From CBDDFQ01 sp965227035 (GTDB lineage: Bacteria; Pseudomonadota; Gammaproteobacteria; Burkholderiales; Burkholderiaceae_C): a DNA stretch of 64,000 nucleotides. The stretch is from positions 2,976,001-3,040,000 of the forward strand of contig OZ245724.1 in NCBI GenBank assembly GCA_965227035.1, in the 5' to 3' direction. The position numbers and the translations under genes were made by a program. Shown piece after piece: positions 25,291 to 33,772 of the stretch (within the stretch, counting starts at the first letter, position 1; every line of letters begins with the position of its first letter). Below the pieces are notes generated by a model that ran no database searches, was not told where the DNA came from, and was given only the letters and a program-made list of their open reading frames with translations.

Positions 25291-26643
25291 TCAGGCCACT
25301 TCCGACAGCGCATCGCCAAGCGCGTTGATCAAACGATCGATCTCCGCTTTTTCTGTAATGAACGGTGGCGCTAGCTGGATCGTGTCTCCGCCATATCGAA
25401 CATAGAAGCCTTTCTCCCAGCACGCCATGGCTATTTCATAAGGCCGCTTTGCCGGCTCTCCAGGAACCGGCGCAATCGTGATGCCGGCTGCGAGTCCGTA
25501 GTTCCGGATGTCCACCACGTGAGGCAGCCCCTTGAGACTGTGTACTGCGTTTTCGAAATGTGGCGCCAGCGCTTTGACGCGAGAGATCATGTCTTCCTTC
25601 ACCAGCACATCGAGTGCAGCAATGCCGGCCGCGCAGGCGACCGGGTGCCCCGAATACGTGTAGCCATGCGGAAACTCGAGCATGTATTCCGGGCCTCCCG
25701 CATTCATGAACGTGTCGTAGATTTCCTTTTTCGCAACCACCGCGCCAAGTGGCTGGGCGCCGTTGGTGATCTGTTTGGCAATGTTCATGATGTCCGGTGT
25801 AACGCCGAATGCATCGGCGCCGGTCAAGGCGCCAGAACGCCCGAAGCCTGTTATCACTTCATCGAATATCAGCAGGATGTCGTGGGCACTGCAGATTTCG
25901 CGAAGGCGTTTCAGATAGCCCTGCGGAGGAATGATCACCCCGGCAGATCCCGCGAACGGCTCGACGATGACCGCCGCAATGTTCGATGAGTCATGGAGCG
26001 TGATCATGTCGAGCAGGCGCTCGGCGAGATGCTTACCTTCGACCGGCTCGCCCTTTGAGAAAGCGTTGCTTGCCAACATGGTGTGCGGCAGATGATCGGC
26101 TTCCACGCCTTGCCCGAACATCTTGCGGTTTGCAGCGATACCGCCCACCGAAATGCCGCCGAAGTTCACGCCGTGATAGCCCTTCTCGCGTCCGATGAAG
26201 CGAGTTTTTTCCGCTTTTCCTTTGAGACGCCAGTACGCTCGCGCCATCTTCATGGCTGTGTCGGCAGCTTCCGAGCCGGAACTGGTGAAGAACACGTAAT
26301 CGAGCCCGGCGGGCGTCAGTTCCTTGATCTTGTTGGCCAACTCGAATGCAAGCGGGTGACCATGCTGAAACGCGGGCGAATAGTCGAGCTTCGCAATCTG
26401 TTTGCTCACCGCCTCGGTAATTTCGGGCCTGCAATGGCCAAGCCCTGCACACCAGAGTCCCGACAGTCCGTCGAACACCTTGCGGCCTGCGCTATCGGTG
26501 AAATACGCGCCCTTCGCTTCCACGATCATGCGCGGGTCCGCCTTGAAATTGCGATTGCCGGTGAACGGCATCCAGTGGGCCTCGAGCCAGGCCGGATCCT
26601 GCCGTAGCGCTTCGGGGGAGATATCTGCGAGTGGGGAAGTCAT
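25291..26643 (-). CDS. Class III omega-aminotransferase (beta-alanine--pyruvate type)
   Basis: 450-residue PLP-dependent transaminase. The family blocks are WMPFTGNRNFKADPRMI, FFTSSGSEAADTAMKMAR, the Asp in LLIFDEVITGFGRSG, and the PLP Lys in IAKQITNGAQPLGAVVA. The opening and the GMPFT-like motif are those of omega-amino acid:pyruvate aminotransferases, which act on beta-alanine and other terminal amines. I chose the ATG at 26643, because the upstream codons do not resemble the family. It is divergent from the TctC gene across a region carrying one copy of the shared 43-bp box, so it could be controlled by the same regulator. Confidence 0.9.
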   Translation of the reverse strand: MTSPLADISPEALRQDPAWLEAHWMPFTGNRNFKADPRMIVEAKGAYFTDSAGRKVFDGLSGLWCAGLGHCRPEITEAVSKQIAKLDYSPAFQHGHPLAFELANKIKELTPAGLDYVFFTSSGSEAADTAMKMARAYWRLKGKAEKTRFIGREKGYHGVNFGGISVGGIAANRKMFGQGVEADHLPHTMLASNAFSKGEPVEGKHLAERLLDMITLHDSSNIAAVIVEPFAGSAGVIIPPQGYLKRLREICSAHDILLIFDEVITGFGRSGALTGADAFGVTPDIMNIAKQITNGAQPLGAVVAKKEIYDTFMNAGGPEYMLEFPHGYTYSGHPVACAAGIAALDVLVKEDMISRVKALAPHFENAVHSLKGLPHVVDIRNYGLAAGITIAPVPGEPAKRPYEIAMACWEKGFYVRYGGDTIQLAPPFITEKAEIDRLINALGDALSEVA

Positions 26644-26709
26644 GACATACCCAGAGTTTGATTGACCGCCAGTTTGCACCATTGCGGGGGCCACCCCCCG
26701 AAACCGGGT

Positions 26710-26752
26710 CATATCGGAAACCTCTCAATCCGGGCACGAATTTATATTGGAC
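26710..26752 (+). promoter_or_regulatory. Conserved 43-bp regulatory block, copy A
   Basis: One of three blocks of identical length (others at 30371 and 32685). All begin CATAT and end GAATTT-(A/G)TATT-(A/G)GAC. This copy is the most divergent in its middle. It ends 67 bp before the tctC start. The last six bases, TTGGAC, could be a -35 element with a weak -10 17 bp downstream. Confidence 0.6.
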
Positions 26753-26818
26753 AGAGCGGCCCGGGAAATTTCAGAATTAGTCGTTCTCCACCGACTCATC
26801 TTCATCTATTGGACGCCC

Positions 26819-27838
26819 ATGACGATAAATTCGAAGAAACCAACGCAGCCCAGGCAGATTCGTCGCGCGATATCTTTTGTCGGGGCAGTTGCACTGATCG
26901 GAAGTGTCGTTTCGTTTGCCGGAATCGCATCGGCACAGGAGTACCCGAACAAGCCCGTAAAACTCGTCGTACCGTTTCCGCCGGCCGGTAGCGGAGACGT
27001 CCTTGCTCGCGTGTTGTCAGATCGGCTGGGTCCGGTCTGGAATCAACCTATCGTGGTGGACAACAAACCAGGGGCCGGTGCGAACATCGGCTCCGACATC
27101 GTCGCCAAGGCGACTCCAGACGGCTACACCTTGCTGATAGTTCCGAACAATGTGCAGACCATGAATCCTTTCATGGGCGCAAAGATGCCGTTCGATCCAG
27201 CGAAAGATTTCGAGCCCGTTACTTTGCTCGGAACAGCGCCTTTCGTTCTTGCCGTGGGCCCCAGCCTGAAAGTCAACTCGGTAAAGGAAATGATCGCTGC
27301 AGCGAAATCGAGGCCGGGCGGAATTACTTACGCGTCGTCCGGGACCGGCAGCGTTCAGCACCTGATGGCCGAAATGTTCCGCTCGATGACCGGAACGCCG
27401 ATGACCCATGTGCCCTACAAAGGCGGCGCGCCTGCCGTCATCGATCTCGTTGCCGGCGTGGTAGATGTTCAATTCGGCGCGGCTACCGCGTTACTCCCTC
27501 AAATTCGCGCAGGCAAGCTCACTCCACTGGCCGTCACAGGAGCCTCCCGCAACAGGGACTTGCCCAACGTGCCGACCATGATCGAGGCAGGCATTCCGGG
27601 ATACGTGTCGGAACCCTGGATCGGCGTGCTCGCTCCTGCAAAAACTCCGCCGGCGATCATCGCCAAACTGAACAAGGACATTCGCGCTGCAATGGCCGAT
27701 CCCGCCCTGATCGACAAGCTAAGTGGCCAGGGAATCGATGTCGCAACCACGACTCCGGCAGAGTTCAACAGACGAATCGAGACAGAACGCGCCGCGTGGG
27801 GCAAGATCATTGCCGACGCCGGCATCAAGGGTGAGTAA
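26819..27838 (+). CDS. Bug/TctC-family tripartite tricarboxylate transporter binding protein
   Basis: 339 residues from the ATG at 26819. A longer than usual N-terminal region (MTINSKKPTQPRQIRR) precedes the hydrophobic core and the cleavage site ASAQ. The mature protein has the Bug pattern: YPNKPVKLVVPFPPAGSGDVLAR, the loop VVDNKPGAGANIGSDIVAKA and PYKGGAPAVIDLVAGVVDV (quoted in parts). Such proteins bind carboxylates in the periplasm. No tctA or tctB permease gene is near, as is common for Bug proteins in Burkholderiales. Its stop lies in a 9-bp tandem repeat that leads into the cupin gene 28 bp downstream. Confidence 0.9.
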   Translation: MTINSKKPTQPRQIRRAISFVGAVALIGSVVSFAGIASAQEYPNKPVKLVVPFPPAGSGDVLARVLSDRLGPVWNQPIVVDNKPGAGANIGSDIVAKATPDGYTLLIVPNNVQTMNPFMGAKMPFDPAKDFEPVTLLGTAPFVLAVGPSLKVNSVKEMIAAAKSRPGGITYASSGTGSVQHLMAEMFRSMTGTPMTHVPYKGGAPAVIDLVAGVVDVQFGAATALLPQIRAGKLTPLAVTGASRNRDLPNVPTMIEAGIPGYVSEPWIGVLAPAKTPPAIIAKLNKDIRAAMADPALIDKLSGQGIDVATTTPAEFNRRIETERAAWGKIIADAGIKGE

Positions 27839-27859
27839 GGCGAGTAAGGCGAGTAAGGA
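27833..27859 (+). repeat. Triple 9-bp tandem repeat GAGTAAGGC spanning a stop codon and ribosome-binding site
   Basis: Three units (the last ending in A instead of C) repeat TAA in the tctC frame three times and put three AAGG ribosome-binding sequences before the cupin start at 27867. The third unit forms the good AAGGAG site. Confidence 0.9.
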
Positions 27860-27866
27860 GAATCAG

Positions 27867-28409
27867 ATGCAAGACACGATTGAACAAAAACCGGCCGGTT
27901 CAAAACCGCTGATGACCACCAACGAGGACTACATTGCAGCGTTCACGGCGCTCTACAGCGCGGGGCGTCCGACCTTCTTCGAAGTCAACGGCCCTTTGCC
28001 CTCTGTTGGAAGAACAGACACGGCACTGGCTGCGACGCCGTCGATGACCGTGGTGCTGAAGTCGTACGCCGCCACCGGCGAGAACTCACTGCATGCGCAC
28101 ACGACGGAAGATCACGTGTTCATCGTGCTCAAGGGCGAAGTCAATTTTTACGGTCCTAACGGCGAAGTGAAAACTTTCGGCCCGATGCACGGCGTGATGC
28201 TGCCGCACGGATCGTTCTATCGATTCCAGGCATCGGCTGGCGAGCCTCTCGTGATGCTGCGCATCGGCGGATCCGCGGTGCATGGCGGCGACATGTTTGC
28301 CCGCATCGGTTTCGACGGCGTTCCCATGGAGGGGAATTCCAAGGAAAACAAGGCGGGCGAGCTGGTCCTCTCGGGCGAGAGATTCACTCCGGAAAACTTC
28401 AGAAGCTAA
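27867..28409 (+). CDS. Cupin-domain protein
   Basis: 180-residue single-cupin protein. The first cupin motif is present: LHAHTTEDHVFIVLKGEV gives the His-X-His and Glu ligands. The second motif, MLPHGSFYRFQA, has Tyr where the fourth ligand His is usual, so a three-ligand metal site or a non-metal role is possible. The ATG at 27867 has AAGGAG at ideal distance. It lies between the TctC and the hydroxyacid dehydrogenase genes in one transcription unit. Cupins of this size can be isomerases, dioxygenases or small-molecule binders; no specific function is claimed. Confidence 0.82.
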   Translation: MQDTIEQKPAGSKPLMTTNEDYIAAFTALYSAGRPTFFEVNGPLPSVGRTDTALAATPSMTVVLKSYAATGENSLHAHTTEDHVFIVLKGEVNFYGPNGEVKTFGPMHGVMLPHGSFYRFQASAGEPLVMLRIGGSAVHGGDMFARIGFDGVPMEGNSKENKAGELVLSGERFTPENFRS

Positions 28410-28432
28410 TCTAAAACCCGAAAAAATCGAAC

Positions 28433-29473
28433 ATGGCAACAGTCTTCGTCAGCCGCGACCATACGATGGATCCGCTGCTGAACAACCTGCAAAGCGATCT
28501 CGAAGCCAACGGCGTCGAAGTCATTCGGGGTCCGGCAAACGTTCCGGGAACTGTCGTTGCGCTTCCGCGCGATTATCTGGAGTCGACCGTGAGCAAGGCG
28601 GATGTCGCCGTGTTCAGCTCGCGATGGAAATGCGATCGCGCAACGCTCGAAGCGCTGCCGAACATTCGCGGAATCGTGAATCCGACCATCGGGGTCGAAA
28701 CGCTGGACATCGGAGCGGCAAGCGATCTGGGTATTACCGTTGGGCATGGTGGCGCTCCCGAACACGTCACCAGCATGGCCGAAGCCTCGGTCATGCTGAT
28801 GCTCAATCTGATGTTCCAGATGCGCAAGAGTGAAGAAGTGATGGCCGGCACGCGCCCGCGTCCTGCCGTCGATGCACCGTATGCCCACATGATGCAGGGT
28901 GCGACCATCGGCCTGGTCGGACTTGGTCGTATCGGACGTGCCGTCATGGATCGCCTCGATGCATTCGGCGTGAAGATGATTGCGTATAGCCCGCGAGTCG
29001 ATCCTGCGGACGTGCCTGCTCATGTGAAGCTGGTGGATCTGGACACCCTGATGCGTGAGTCCGATCTGGTCGGCATCTTCATTGCGGTGCGGCCGGACAA
29101 TCGCAAACTCATCGACAAGCGAGCACTTTCGCTGATGAAGGAATCGGCTTATCTGGTGAACGTCTCGCGCGGCGATGCAATCGACGAAGAGGCTCTCATC
29201 GAAGCACTGCAGGAAGGTCGGATCGCCGGCGCTGCACTCGATACTTTTGTCGTCGAGCCATTACCCGCAGACAGCCCTCTGCGAACATTGCCCAATATTC
29301 TGCTCACGCCGCATCTCGTGGGGCACACCTACGAGGCGACGTTGTCGATCCGAAAACTCGTGCTCGAAAACGTGATGCGGGTTCTTCGAGACGAACCACC
29401 GGTGTATTGCAAAAATCCCGAGGCGAACGAGCAATGGCGCAAAAGAATCGGAAACATCGGCGCGGTCGCCTGA
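28433..29473 (+). CDS. D-isomer-specific 2-hydroxyacid dehydrogenase
   Basis: 346 residues. The NAD-binding motif is LVGLGRIGRAVMDRL near residue 160, followed by the C-terminal catalytic blocks NVSRGDAIDEEALIEAL and LPNILLTPHLVGHT, which carry the usual Arg-Glu-His set. The enzyme should reduce a 2-keto acid or oxidise the 2-hydroxy acid in the cytoplasm. This family includes SlcC, the (S)-sulfolactate dehydrogenase, which is of interest because a ComDE-like decarboxylase follows; the link is only suggestive. It begins 23 bp after the cupin gene and ends 6 bp from the stop of the convergent LysR gene. Confidence 0.9.
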   Translation: MATVFVSRDHTMDPLLNNLQSDLEANGVEVIRGPANVPGTVVALPRDYLESTVSKADVAVFSSRWKCDRATLEALPNIRGIVNPTIGVETLDIGAASDLGITVGHGGAPEHVTSMAEASVMLMLNLMFQMRKSEEVMAGTRPRPAVDAPYAHMMQGATIGLVGLGRIGRAVMDRLDAFGVKMIAYSPRVDPADVPAHVKLVDLDTLMRESDLVGIFIAVRPDNRKLIDKRALSLMKESAYLVNVSRGDAIDEEALIEALQEGRIAGAALDTFVVEPLPADSPLRTLPNILLTPHLVGHTYEATLSIRKLVLENVMRVLRDEPPVYCKNPEANEQWRKRIGNIGAVA

Positions 29474-29479
29474 AGTCGT

Positions 29480-30373
29480 TCAGACCAGATCGGGCTCCGA
29501 AGCAATTTCGGTTGCAAGATCGACAAACAGTTTGATGACAGGCGAGTCGTCACCGCGGCGCCAAACTGCAGCAACGGTAGATCGAGGCGCGTCCTTGAGT
29601 GGACGATAGGCAAGACTTCGCGGACCGGACTTGCGGGTCGACTCCGGCACCAGTGCAATGCCCATCCCGACCCCCACCAGTCCGATCGCAGTATTGAGAT
29701 TGGAAGACACGTTCATCACATTCGCTTCGAATCCAGCCTTCCGGCAGACCGCCTCGATCGACTCGAACAGCGCGGAAGAACGCCGGCTGGCCTTGAGGAA
29801 CAGCTCATCCTTAAGATCGATCAATGCCAACGACTTTCGCTGCGAAAGATGGTGCCCCGGTGGAAGAGCCACGATCAGCGATTCGTCGTAGAGCGGAGCA
29901 ATCAGCAGATTCGATTCGTCGACCGGTAAGCGTACGACACCGAGATCGAGAAGCCCGCGTGCCAGCGCATCTTCCTGTGCATCTCCAGTCATCTCGCGAA
30001 GCTTGATCGTAATGTTGGGGTAGCGTTGCCGGAACGCGCTGATGATTCGCGGCATGAGAAAGTGGCTGGTGGAATAAGTGACCGCCACACTGAGCACGCC
30101 TTCCTCGCCCTCGCTGATGCGCCGCACCCGTTCGCTGATCGTGTCGAGTTGCGAGAGCCACGGCACGATCTGTTCGTAAAGGTCGCGCCCCGCCTGCGTG
30201 AGTGTCACGGAGCGATTGTTTCGCCGAAACAGCTCGGCTCCCATTTCTTCTTCCAGCGCCTTGATCTGCTGGCTCAACGGTGGCTGCGACATGTTGAGCC
30301 GCACCGCTGCTTTGCTGAAGTGGAGCTCTTCGGCCACGACGACGAAGTATCGGAGGTGCCGCAATTCGATCAT
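29480..30373 (-). CDS. LysR-family transcriptional regulator, probable activator of the adjacent catabolic genes
   Basis: 297 residues. The DNA-binding segment is MIELRHLRYFVVVAEELHF (helix 1) and AAVRLNMSQPPLSQQIKALE (recognition helix), and the effector domain follows (GLVGVGMGIALVPEST near 225). The family resembles CatR/BenM-type regulators. I chose the ATG at 30373, because the TTG two codons earlier adds nothing. Its start codon lies inside copy B of the 43-bp block, the usual place for a LysR autoregulatory site. It is divergent from the ThDP decarboxylase genes and is the best candidate to act at all three blocks. Confidence 0.9.
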   Translation of the reverse strand: MIELRHLRYFVVVAEELHFSKAAVRLNMSQPPLSQQIKALEEEMGAELFRRNNRSVTLTQAGRDLYEQIVPWLSQLDTISERVRRISEGEEGVLSVAVTYSTSHFLMPRIISAFRQRYPNITIKLREMTGDAQEDALARGLLDLGVVRLPVDESNLLIAPLYDESLIVALPPGHHLSQRKSLALIDLKDELFLKASRRSSALFESIEAVCRKAGFEANVMNVSSNLNTAIGLVGVGMGIALVPESTRKSGPRSLAYRPLKDAPRSTVAAVWRRGDDSPVIKLFVDLATEIASEPDLV

Positions 30374-30413
30374 ATTCAAAACGTCTTAATGAACCGGGGA
30401 ATTTGTATTAGAC
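30371..30413 (+). promoter_or_regulatory. Conserved 43-bp regulatory block, copy B
   Basis: Lies in the divergent region between the lysR gene and the decarboxylase subunit gene. It shares CATAT, AAAACGTCTTA and GGAATTTGTATT-(A/G)GAC with copy C at the same internal spacing. A further TCTTTGAAAATTT at 30427-30439 is also matched in copy C. It ends 74 bp before the ATG at 30487. TTAGAC at its end is a possible -35. Confidence 0.7.
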
Positions 30414-30486
30414 ACCGGCGAGACGCTCTTTGAAAATTTCGTGACAGCACTCCCTCGAACCACTCATAGATCAACCGGGACTTCGA

Positions 30487-31014
30487 ATGCACGGAAACGG
30501 AAACAGCAGCCCGACAAAAGGGCTGGACACGGCTCGACGAATCGTCGAGGAGCTGTCTCGATGCGATGTCAAACTCGTCGCGAGTCTGCCGGACAACTGG
30601 CTTACCGACGTGATCAAGACCATCGACTCCGACACCCGCTTCAGACATGTTCCGGTCAACCGCGAGGAGTCGGCAATTGGACTTTGCGCCGGCGCCTACA
30701 TGGGTGGACAAGGGTCGGTTGCGCTCATGGGCGCATCAGGTTTGATGACCTGCATCTACGCGATCACGAAGATCAACTACAGCTACGAAATCCCCCTGCT
30801 CCTGCTGACGACCTTACGCGGCGCATTCGGCGATCACCACAAGCATCACATCTCGAATGGCCTCTATCTCGAGCCGGTGCTCCGTTCTCTCGCGATGCCC
30901 TATACGGTTATCGACAAGGTGGAAGACATTGGCGAAATCACCCGCGCGTATCACCACAGCCGCACGTTCGCCCGCCCCACCGTCGTCGCGCTCACCCGCG
31001 ACATCCTTCGCTGA
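30487..31014 (+). CDS. ThDP-dependent decarboxylase, N-terminal (Pyr) subunit, ComD-like
   Basis: 175 residues corresponding to only the pyrimidine-binding domain of a thiamine diphosphate enzyme. The activating Glu lies in NREESAIGLCAGAYMGG; HHKHHISNGLYLEPVL lies further on. Together with the next gene it forms a split enzyme like sulfopyruvate decarboxylase ComDE or the two-subunit phosphonopyruvate decarboxylases, which turn a substituted pyruvate into the aldehyde and CO2. The gene has its own 43-bp upstream block. Splitting is normal for this branch and not a frameshift: the second subunit has its own start and ribosome-binding site 25 bp downstream. Confidence 0.88.
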   Translation: MHGNGNSSPTKGLDTARRIVEELSRCDVKLVASLPDNWLTDVIKTIDSDTRFRHVPVNREESAIGLCAGAYMGGQGSVALMGASGLMTCIYAITKINYSYEIPLLLLTTLRGAFGDHHKHHISNGLYLEPVLRSLAMPYTVIDKVEDIGEITRAYHHSRTFARPTVVALTRDILR

Positions 31015-31039
31015 TTGCGGACAGAGCCAAGGAACACCT

Positions 31040-31651
31040 ATGCGATATCTCGAATGTTTTGAATATCTCGCTTCGCGTCTTACCGATCAACTTGTCATCA
31101 CGTCCGCAGGCAACTCGGGTCAGGCCTGGTGGGCTGCAACGCGCGAAACGGAAAAAGCCTTTTATCTCGATGCTTCGATGAGTCTCTCGACCATGTTCGC
31201 GTCGGGCCTGGCTAGCGCCTTGCCGCAGACCCGATTCTGGGCATTCATGGGTGACGGCGCCTTCTGCATGAACCCGGGGATGCTGATGGTCGAGCGGCAG
31301 ATGAATCTTCCCAACCTCGTGCACTTTCTTGTTTCGAACAGGGCATACGGTGCAACCTCTAACGCAGAGTTGCCGAATGGTCCGAGTAACGATTACGCGG
31401 CCATTGCAAGAGCGATGGGACTCGAGCGCGTCTTCGAATTCAAAAGCATTGTCGACATGGAGCGAGACTTCGATAAAGCGATAGTGGAAAACTCCACCGG
31501 ACACACATTCGTCGTGCTCGAGGTCGATCCGTTCACGCAGGAGGAACAAAAGCTCGAGCAGCCGCCCTTCGATGCACCCGAACTGAAATACCGCTTTGGT
31601 CGCGCAGTGGAAAAGCTCACCGGCGCCGATGTGTTCGGCTACCGTTTGTAG
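31040..31651 (+). CDS. ThDP-dependent decarboxylase, C-terminal (PP) subunit, ComE-like
   Basis: 203 residues holding the diphosphate-binding domain. The GDG motif that begins the ThDP/Mg2+ site is in FMGDGAFCMNPGML, and the matching Asn-type residue is in FLVSNRAYGA about 28 residues later. I chose the ATG at 31040, with AAGGA seven bases before it; upstream codons belong to the previous gene in another frame. It should assemble with the preceding Pyr subunit into the active site at their interface. The second TctC gene follows after 33 bp in the same direction. Confidence 0.88.
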   Translation: MRYLECFEYLASRLTDQLVITSAGNSGQAWWAATRETEKAFYLDASMSLSTMFASGLASALPQTRFWAFMGDGAFCMNPGMLMVERQMNLPNLVHFLVSNRAYGATSNAELPNGPSNDYAAIARAMGLERVFEFKSIVDMERDFDKAIVENSTGHTFVVLEVDPFTQEEQKLEQPPFDAPELKYRFGRAVEKLTGADVFGYRL

Positions 31652-31684
31652 CCGTAGAAGACAATTTTCGAGAGAGGAAGCTTC

Positions 31685-32659
31685 ATGAAAAAGCTTGCGT
31701 ACATTCTTTGTTCGATCGGTGCTGTTCTCGCGTTCGGCGCGGCCGCGCAAACCTTCCCTTCGAAGCCGATACGGATCATCGTTCCGGCTCCTGCCGCGAG
31801 TAGCGCCGACGTGCTCGCCCGCGTGCTATCGCAAAAAATTCAGGAGTCGTGGGGTCAACCGGTTGTGGTCGACAACCGGGTTGGCGACCACAACAATCTC
31901 GGTGTCGCGATCGCATCGAAGACTCCGGCCGATGGGTACACCTGGGTGCTGATTCCAGATAGCACGATGGCTCGTAGTCCGCATCTGCAGAAGCTTTCTT
32001 TCGATGTATTCAAGGACTTCACGCCGGTCACGCAACTGGCTACCGTTCCATTTTCTCTGGTCGTCAACCCGTCTGTTCCCGTGAACAGCCTGACCGAGTT
32101 GGTTCAGTACGCCAAGGCTAATCCGGGCAAACTGAGCTATGGATCGTCTGGCAATGGATCGGTACAGCACATGCTCACCGAACTCATCAAATACACAGCA
32201 GGTGGCATCGACATTCTCCATGTGCCATACAAGGGATCGAGCCAGACGATTACCGACCTGGTGGGCGGTCGTATTCAGGTCATGGTCGGTGCGACCGGAC
32301 AACTCGCCCCTTTCGTGAAGGAAGGTCGCCTGAAAATTCTGGCCAGCGCGGGCGCCGCCCGATCGCCGGATTTCCCGTCGGTGCCGATCATTTCGGAAGA
32401 ACTCCCCGCCTTCGGCAAGCGACTCGGCGATCCATGGATCGGGCTCTATCTGCCAGCGAACGTCCCCAACGAAATCATCATGAAGATCAACGCAGAAGTC
32501 GTGCGGATCCTGAATGCGCCCGACATGAAAGCCAGTCTCGCGGCGAAAGGCTTCGATGTCTCGACCACTACCCCGGAAGCATTGGGGAAGATCGGTAGGG
32601 AGGACTTCGCAAGTTGGGGAAAGGTGATCAAGGAAGCCAACGTGAAGGCAGACGAATAA
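31685..32659 (+). CDS. Bug/TctC-family periplasmic binding protein (second copy)
   Basis: 324 residues with a normal signal peptide (MKKLAYILCSIGAVLAFG, cleavage at AAAQ). Bug motifs: FPSKPIRIIVPAPAASSADV, VVVDNRVGDHNNLGVAIASK and VPYKGSSQTITDLVGGRIQV. The loop that reads PGAGGN in most Bug proteins is VGDHNN here, so the ligand may be unusual. It follows the decarboxylase genes in the same unit and may bind the substrate or product of that enzyme. The start is supported by GAGAGGAAG. No cognate TctAB is present. Confidence 0.88.
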   Translation: MKKLAYILCSIGAVLAFGAAAQTFPSKPIRIIVPAPAASSADVLARVLSQKIQESWGQPVVVDNRVGDHNNLGVAIASKTPADGYTWVLIPDSTMARSPHLQKLSFDVFKDFTPVTQLATVPFSLVVNPSVPVNSLTELVQYAKANPGKLSYGSSGNGSVQHMLTELIKYTAGGIDILHVPYKGSSQTITDLVGGRIQVMVGATGQLAPFVKEGRLKILASAGAARSPDFPSVPIISEELPAFGKRLGDPWIGLYLPANVPNEIIMKINAEVVRILNAPDMKASLAAKGFDVSTTTPEALGKIGREDFASWGKVIKEANVKADE

Positions 32660-32684
32660 GCAGGCCGTCCGCCCTTGACGCTTT

Positions 32685-32727
32685 CATATCGAAAACGTCT
32701 TATTGAACGCTGGAATTTGTATTGGAC
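32685..32727 (+). promoter_or_regulatory. Conserved 43-bp regulatory block, copy C
   Basis: Same length and layout as copies A and B: CATATCGAAAACGTCTTA, then GGAATTTGTATTGGAC. It ends 66 bp before the start of the binding-protein gene at 32793, so that gene begins a separate transcription unit. TTGGAC could be the -35, with a weak -10 (TGAAAA) 17 bp on. Confidence 0.7.
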
Positions 32728-32792
32728 GGTCAGTCGACGGTCTTTGAAAATTTGATGAAACCCCGTTCATCAACTTGTTCACGGATGCAGCC

Positions 32793-33770
32793 ATGAAATC
32801 GATTCTTTCCAGTTTGATCCGAGCCGCCAGCTTGTCGCTCGCAGCAGTCATGTTCGTTGGCACTGCCACTGCTCAGACAACGCCGATTCGTTTAGGTTAC
32901 GGCGTCGCGGCGGAAGAGCAGCTCTGGCTCATGATGGCCAAGCCGGAAGTCTCGCCGAATCAGGGCAAGACCTACACCATCGAAGCTCAACGATTCCCCG
33001 GTGCCGACAAGCGCATCCAGGCGTTCGAAGCAGGCGCGCTGGACGTGGCGACGATGAGTGCGAACAGCGCGATCTTTGCCGCAGCCGAGGGCGTGAAGTT
33101 CAAGATCATCGCGTCCATTTCACGTGAAAGCGATCGCGGCTTCTACACGAAGTTCATGGTCAAGAGCGACTCGCCGATCAAGACGATCGCCGACTTGAAG
33201 GGCAAGACCATCGGCCTGAACGGCTTCAGCGGTTCGGGCCACTTGTGGACTCGGATGATCCTGCAGAAAGCAGGCATTGCTGAGTCGGACGTGACGCTCG
33301 TTCCAATCTCTTTCTCGTCTCAGGACGAAGCCCTGCGTGCAGGCAAGATAGATGTTGCGATGTTCCCGCAACCTTTCGCGCAGATGTCCGAAACTCGGGG
33401 AGGCGTCCGCACGATTTACACGTCGAAAGATGGCGCACCGTTCGAAGAAGAACTCATGGTGTTGATCGCCAAGGATGAGTTCCTCGCCAAGAACCCGGCG
33501 CTCGTTCGTTCATTCCTGAGCGACGTCGTCGGCGCTACCCAGTACTACAACAAGAATCCCCAGGAATCACGCAAAGCCATCATCGACGGCAAGCTGGTTC
33601 GCATTGCGCCCGAGGTGTATCTGCCGATGACCGACTACTACCGCGAGCCGTCGGCACGTGTCGATGTTTCGGCATTGGACAAAATGCAAGATGCGCAGGT
33701 GAAGTTCGGATTTCAGACCAAGCGAGCCGACCTGAAAAACGTGGTCGACATGAAGTACCTTCCGAAGTGA
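32793..33770 (+). CDS. ABC transporter substrate-binding protein, NitT/TauT (SsuA-like) type
   Basis: 325 residues with a Sec signal peptide (cleavage near GTATAQ). The mature part is a NMT1-like binding protein: IRLGYGVAAEEQLWLMMAKP, RFPGADKRIQAFEAGALDVA, and the typical hinge block LKGKTIGLNGFSGSGHLW. I chose the ATG at 32793; the TTG at 32775 gives an untypical N-terminus. It is the first gene of a four-gene importer operon (binding protein, ATPase, two permeases) preceded by block C. The ligand cannot be inferred; relatives bind sulfonates, phthalate-like aromatic acids and nitrate. Confidence 0.9.
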   Translation: MKSILSSLIRAASLSLAAVMFVGTATAQTTPIRLGYGVAAEEQLWLMMAKPEVSPNQGKTYTIEAQRFPGADKRIQAFEAGALDVATMSANSAIFAAAEGVKFKIIASISRESDRGFYTKFMVKSDSPIKTIADLKGKTIGLNGFSGSGHLWTRMILQKAGIAESDVTLVPISFSSQDEALRAGKIDVAMFPQPFAQMSETRGGVRTIYTSKDGAPFEEELMVLIAKDEFLAKNPALVRSFLSDVVGATQYYNKNPQESRKAIIDGKLVRIAPEVYLPMTDYYREPSARVDVSALDKMQDAQVKFGFQTKRADLKNVVDMKYLPK

Positions 33771-33772
33771 GC

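Noticed and set aside
30487..31651. A single thiamine enzyme broken by a frameshift
   Set aside because: Both halves have their own starts and ribosome-binding sites, and two-subunit forms are normal in the ComDE branch.
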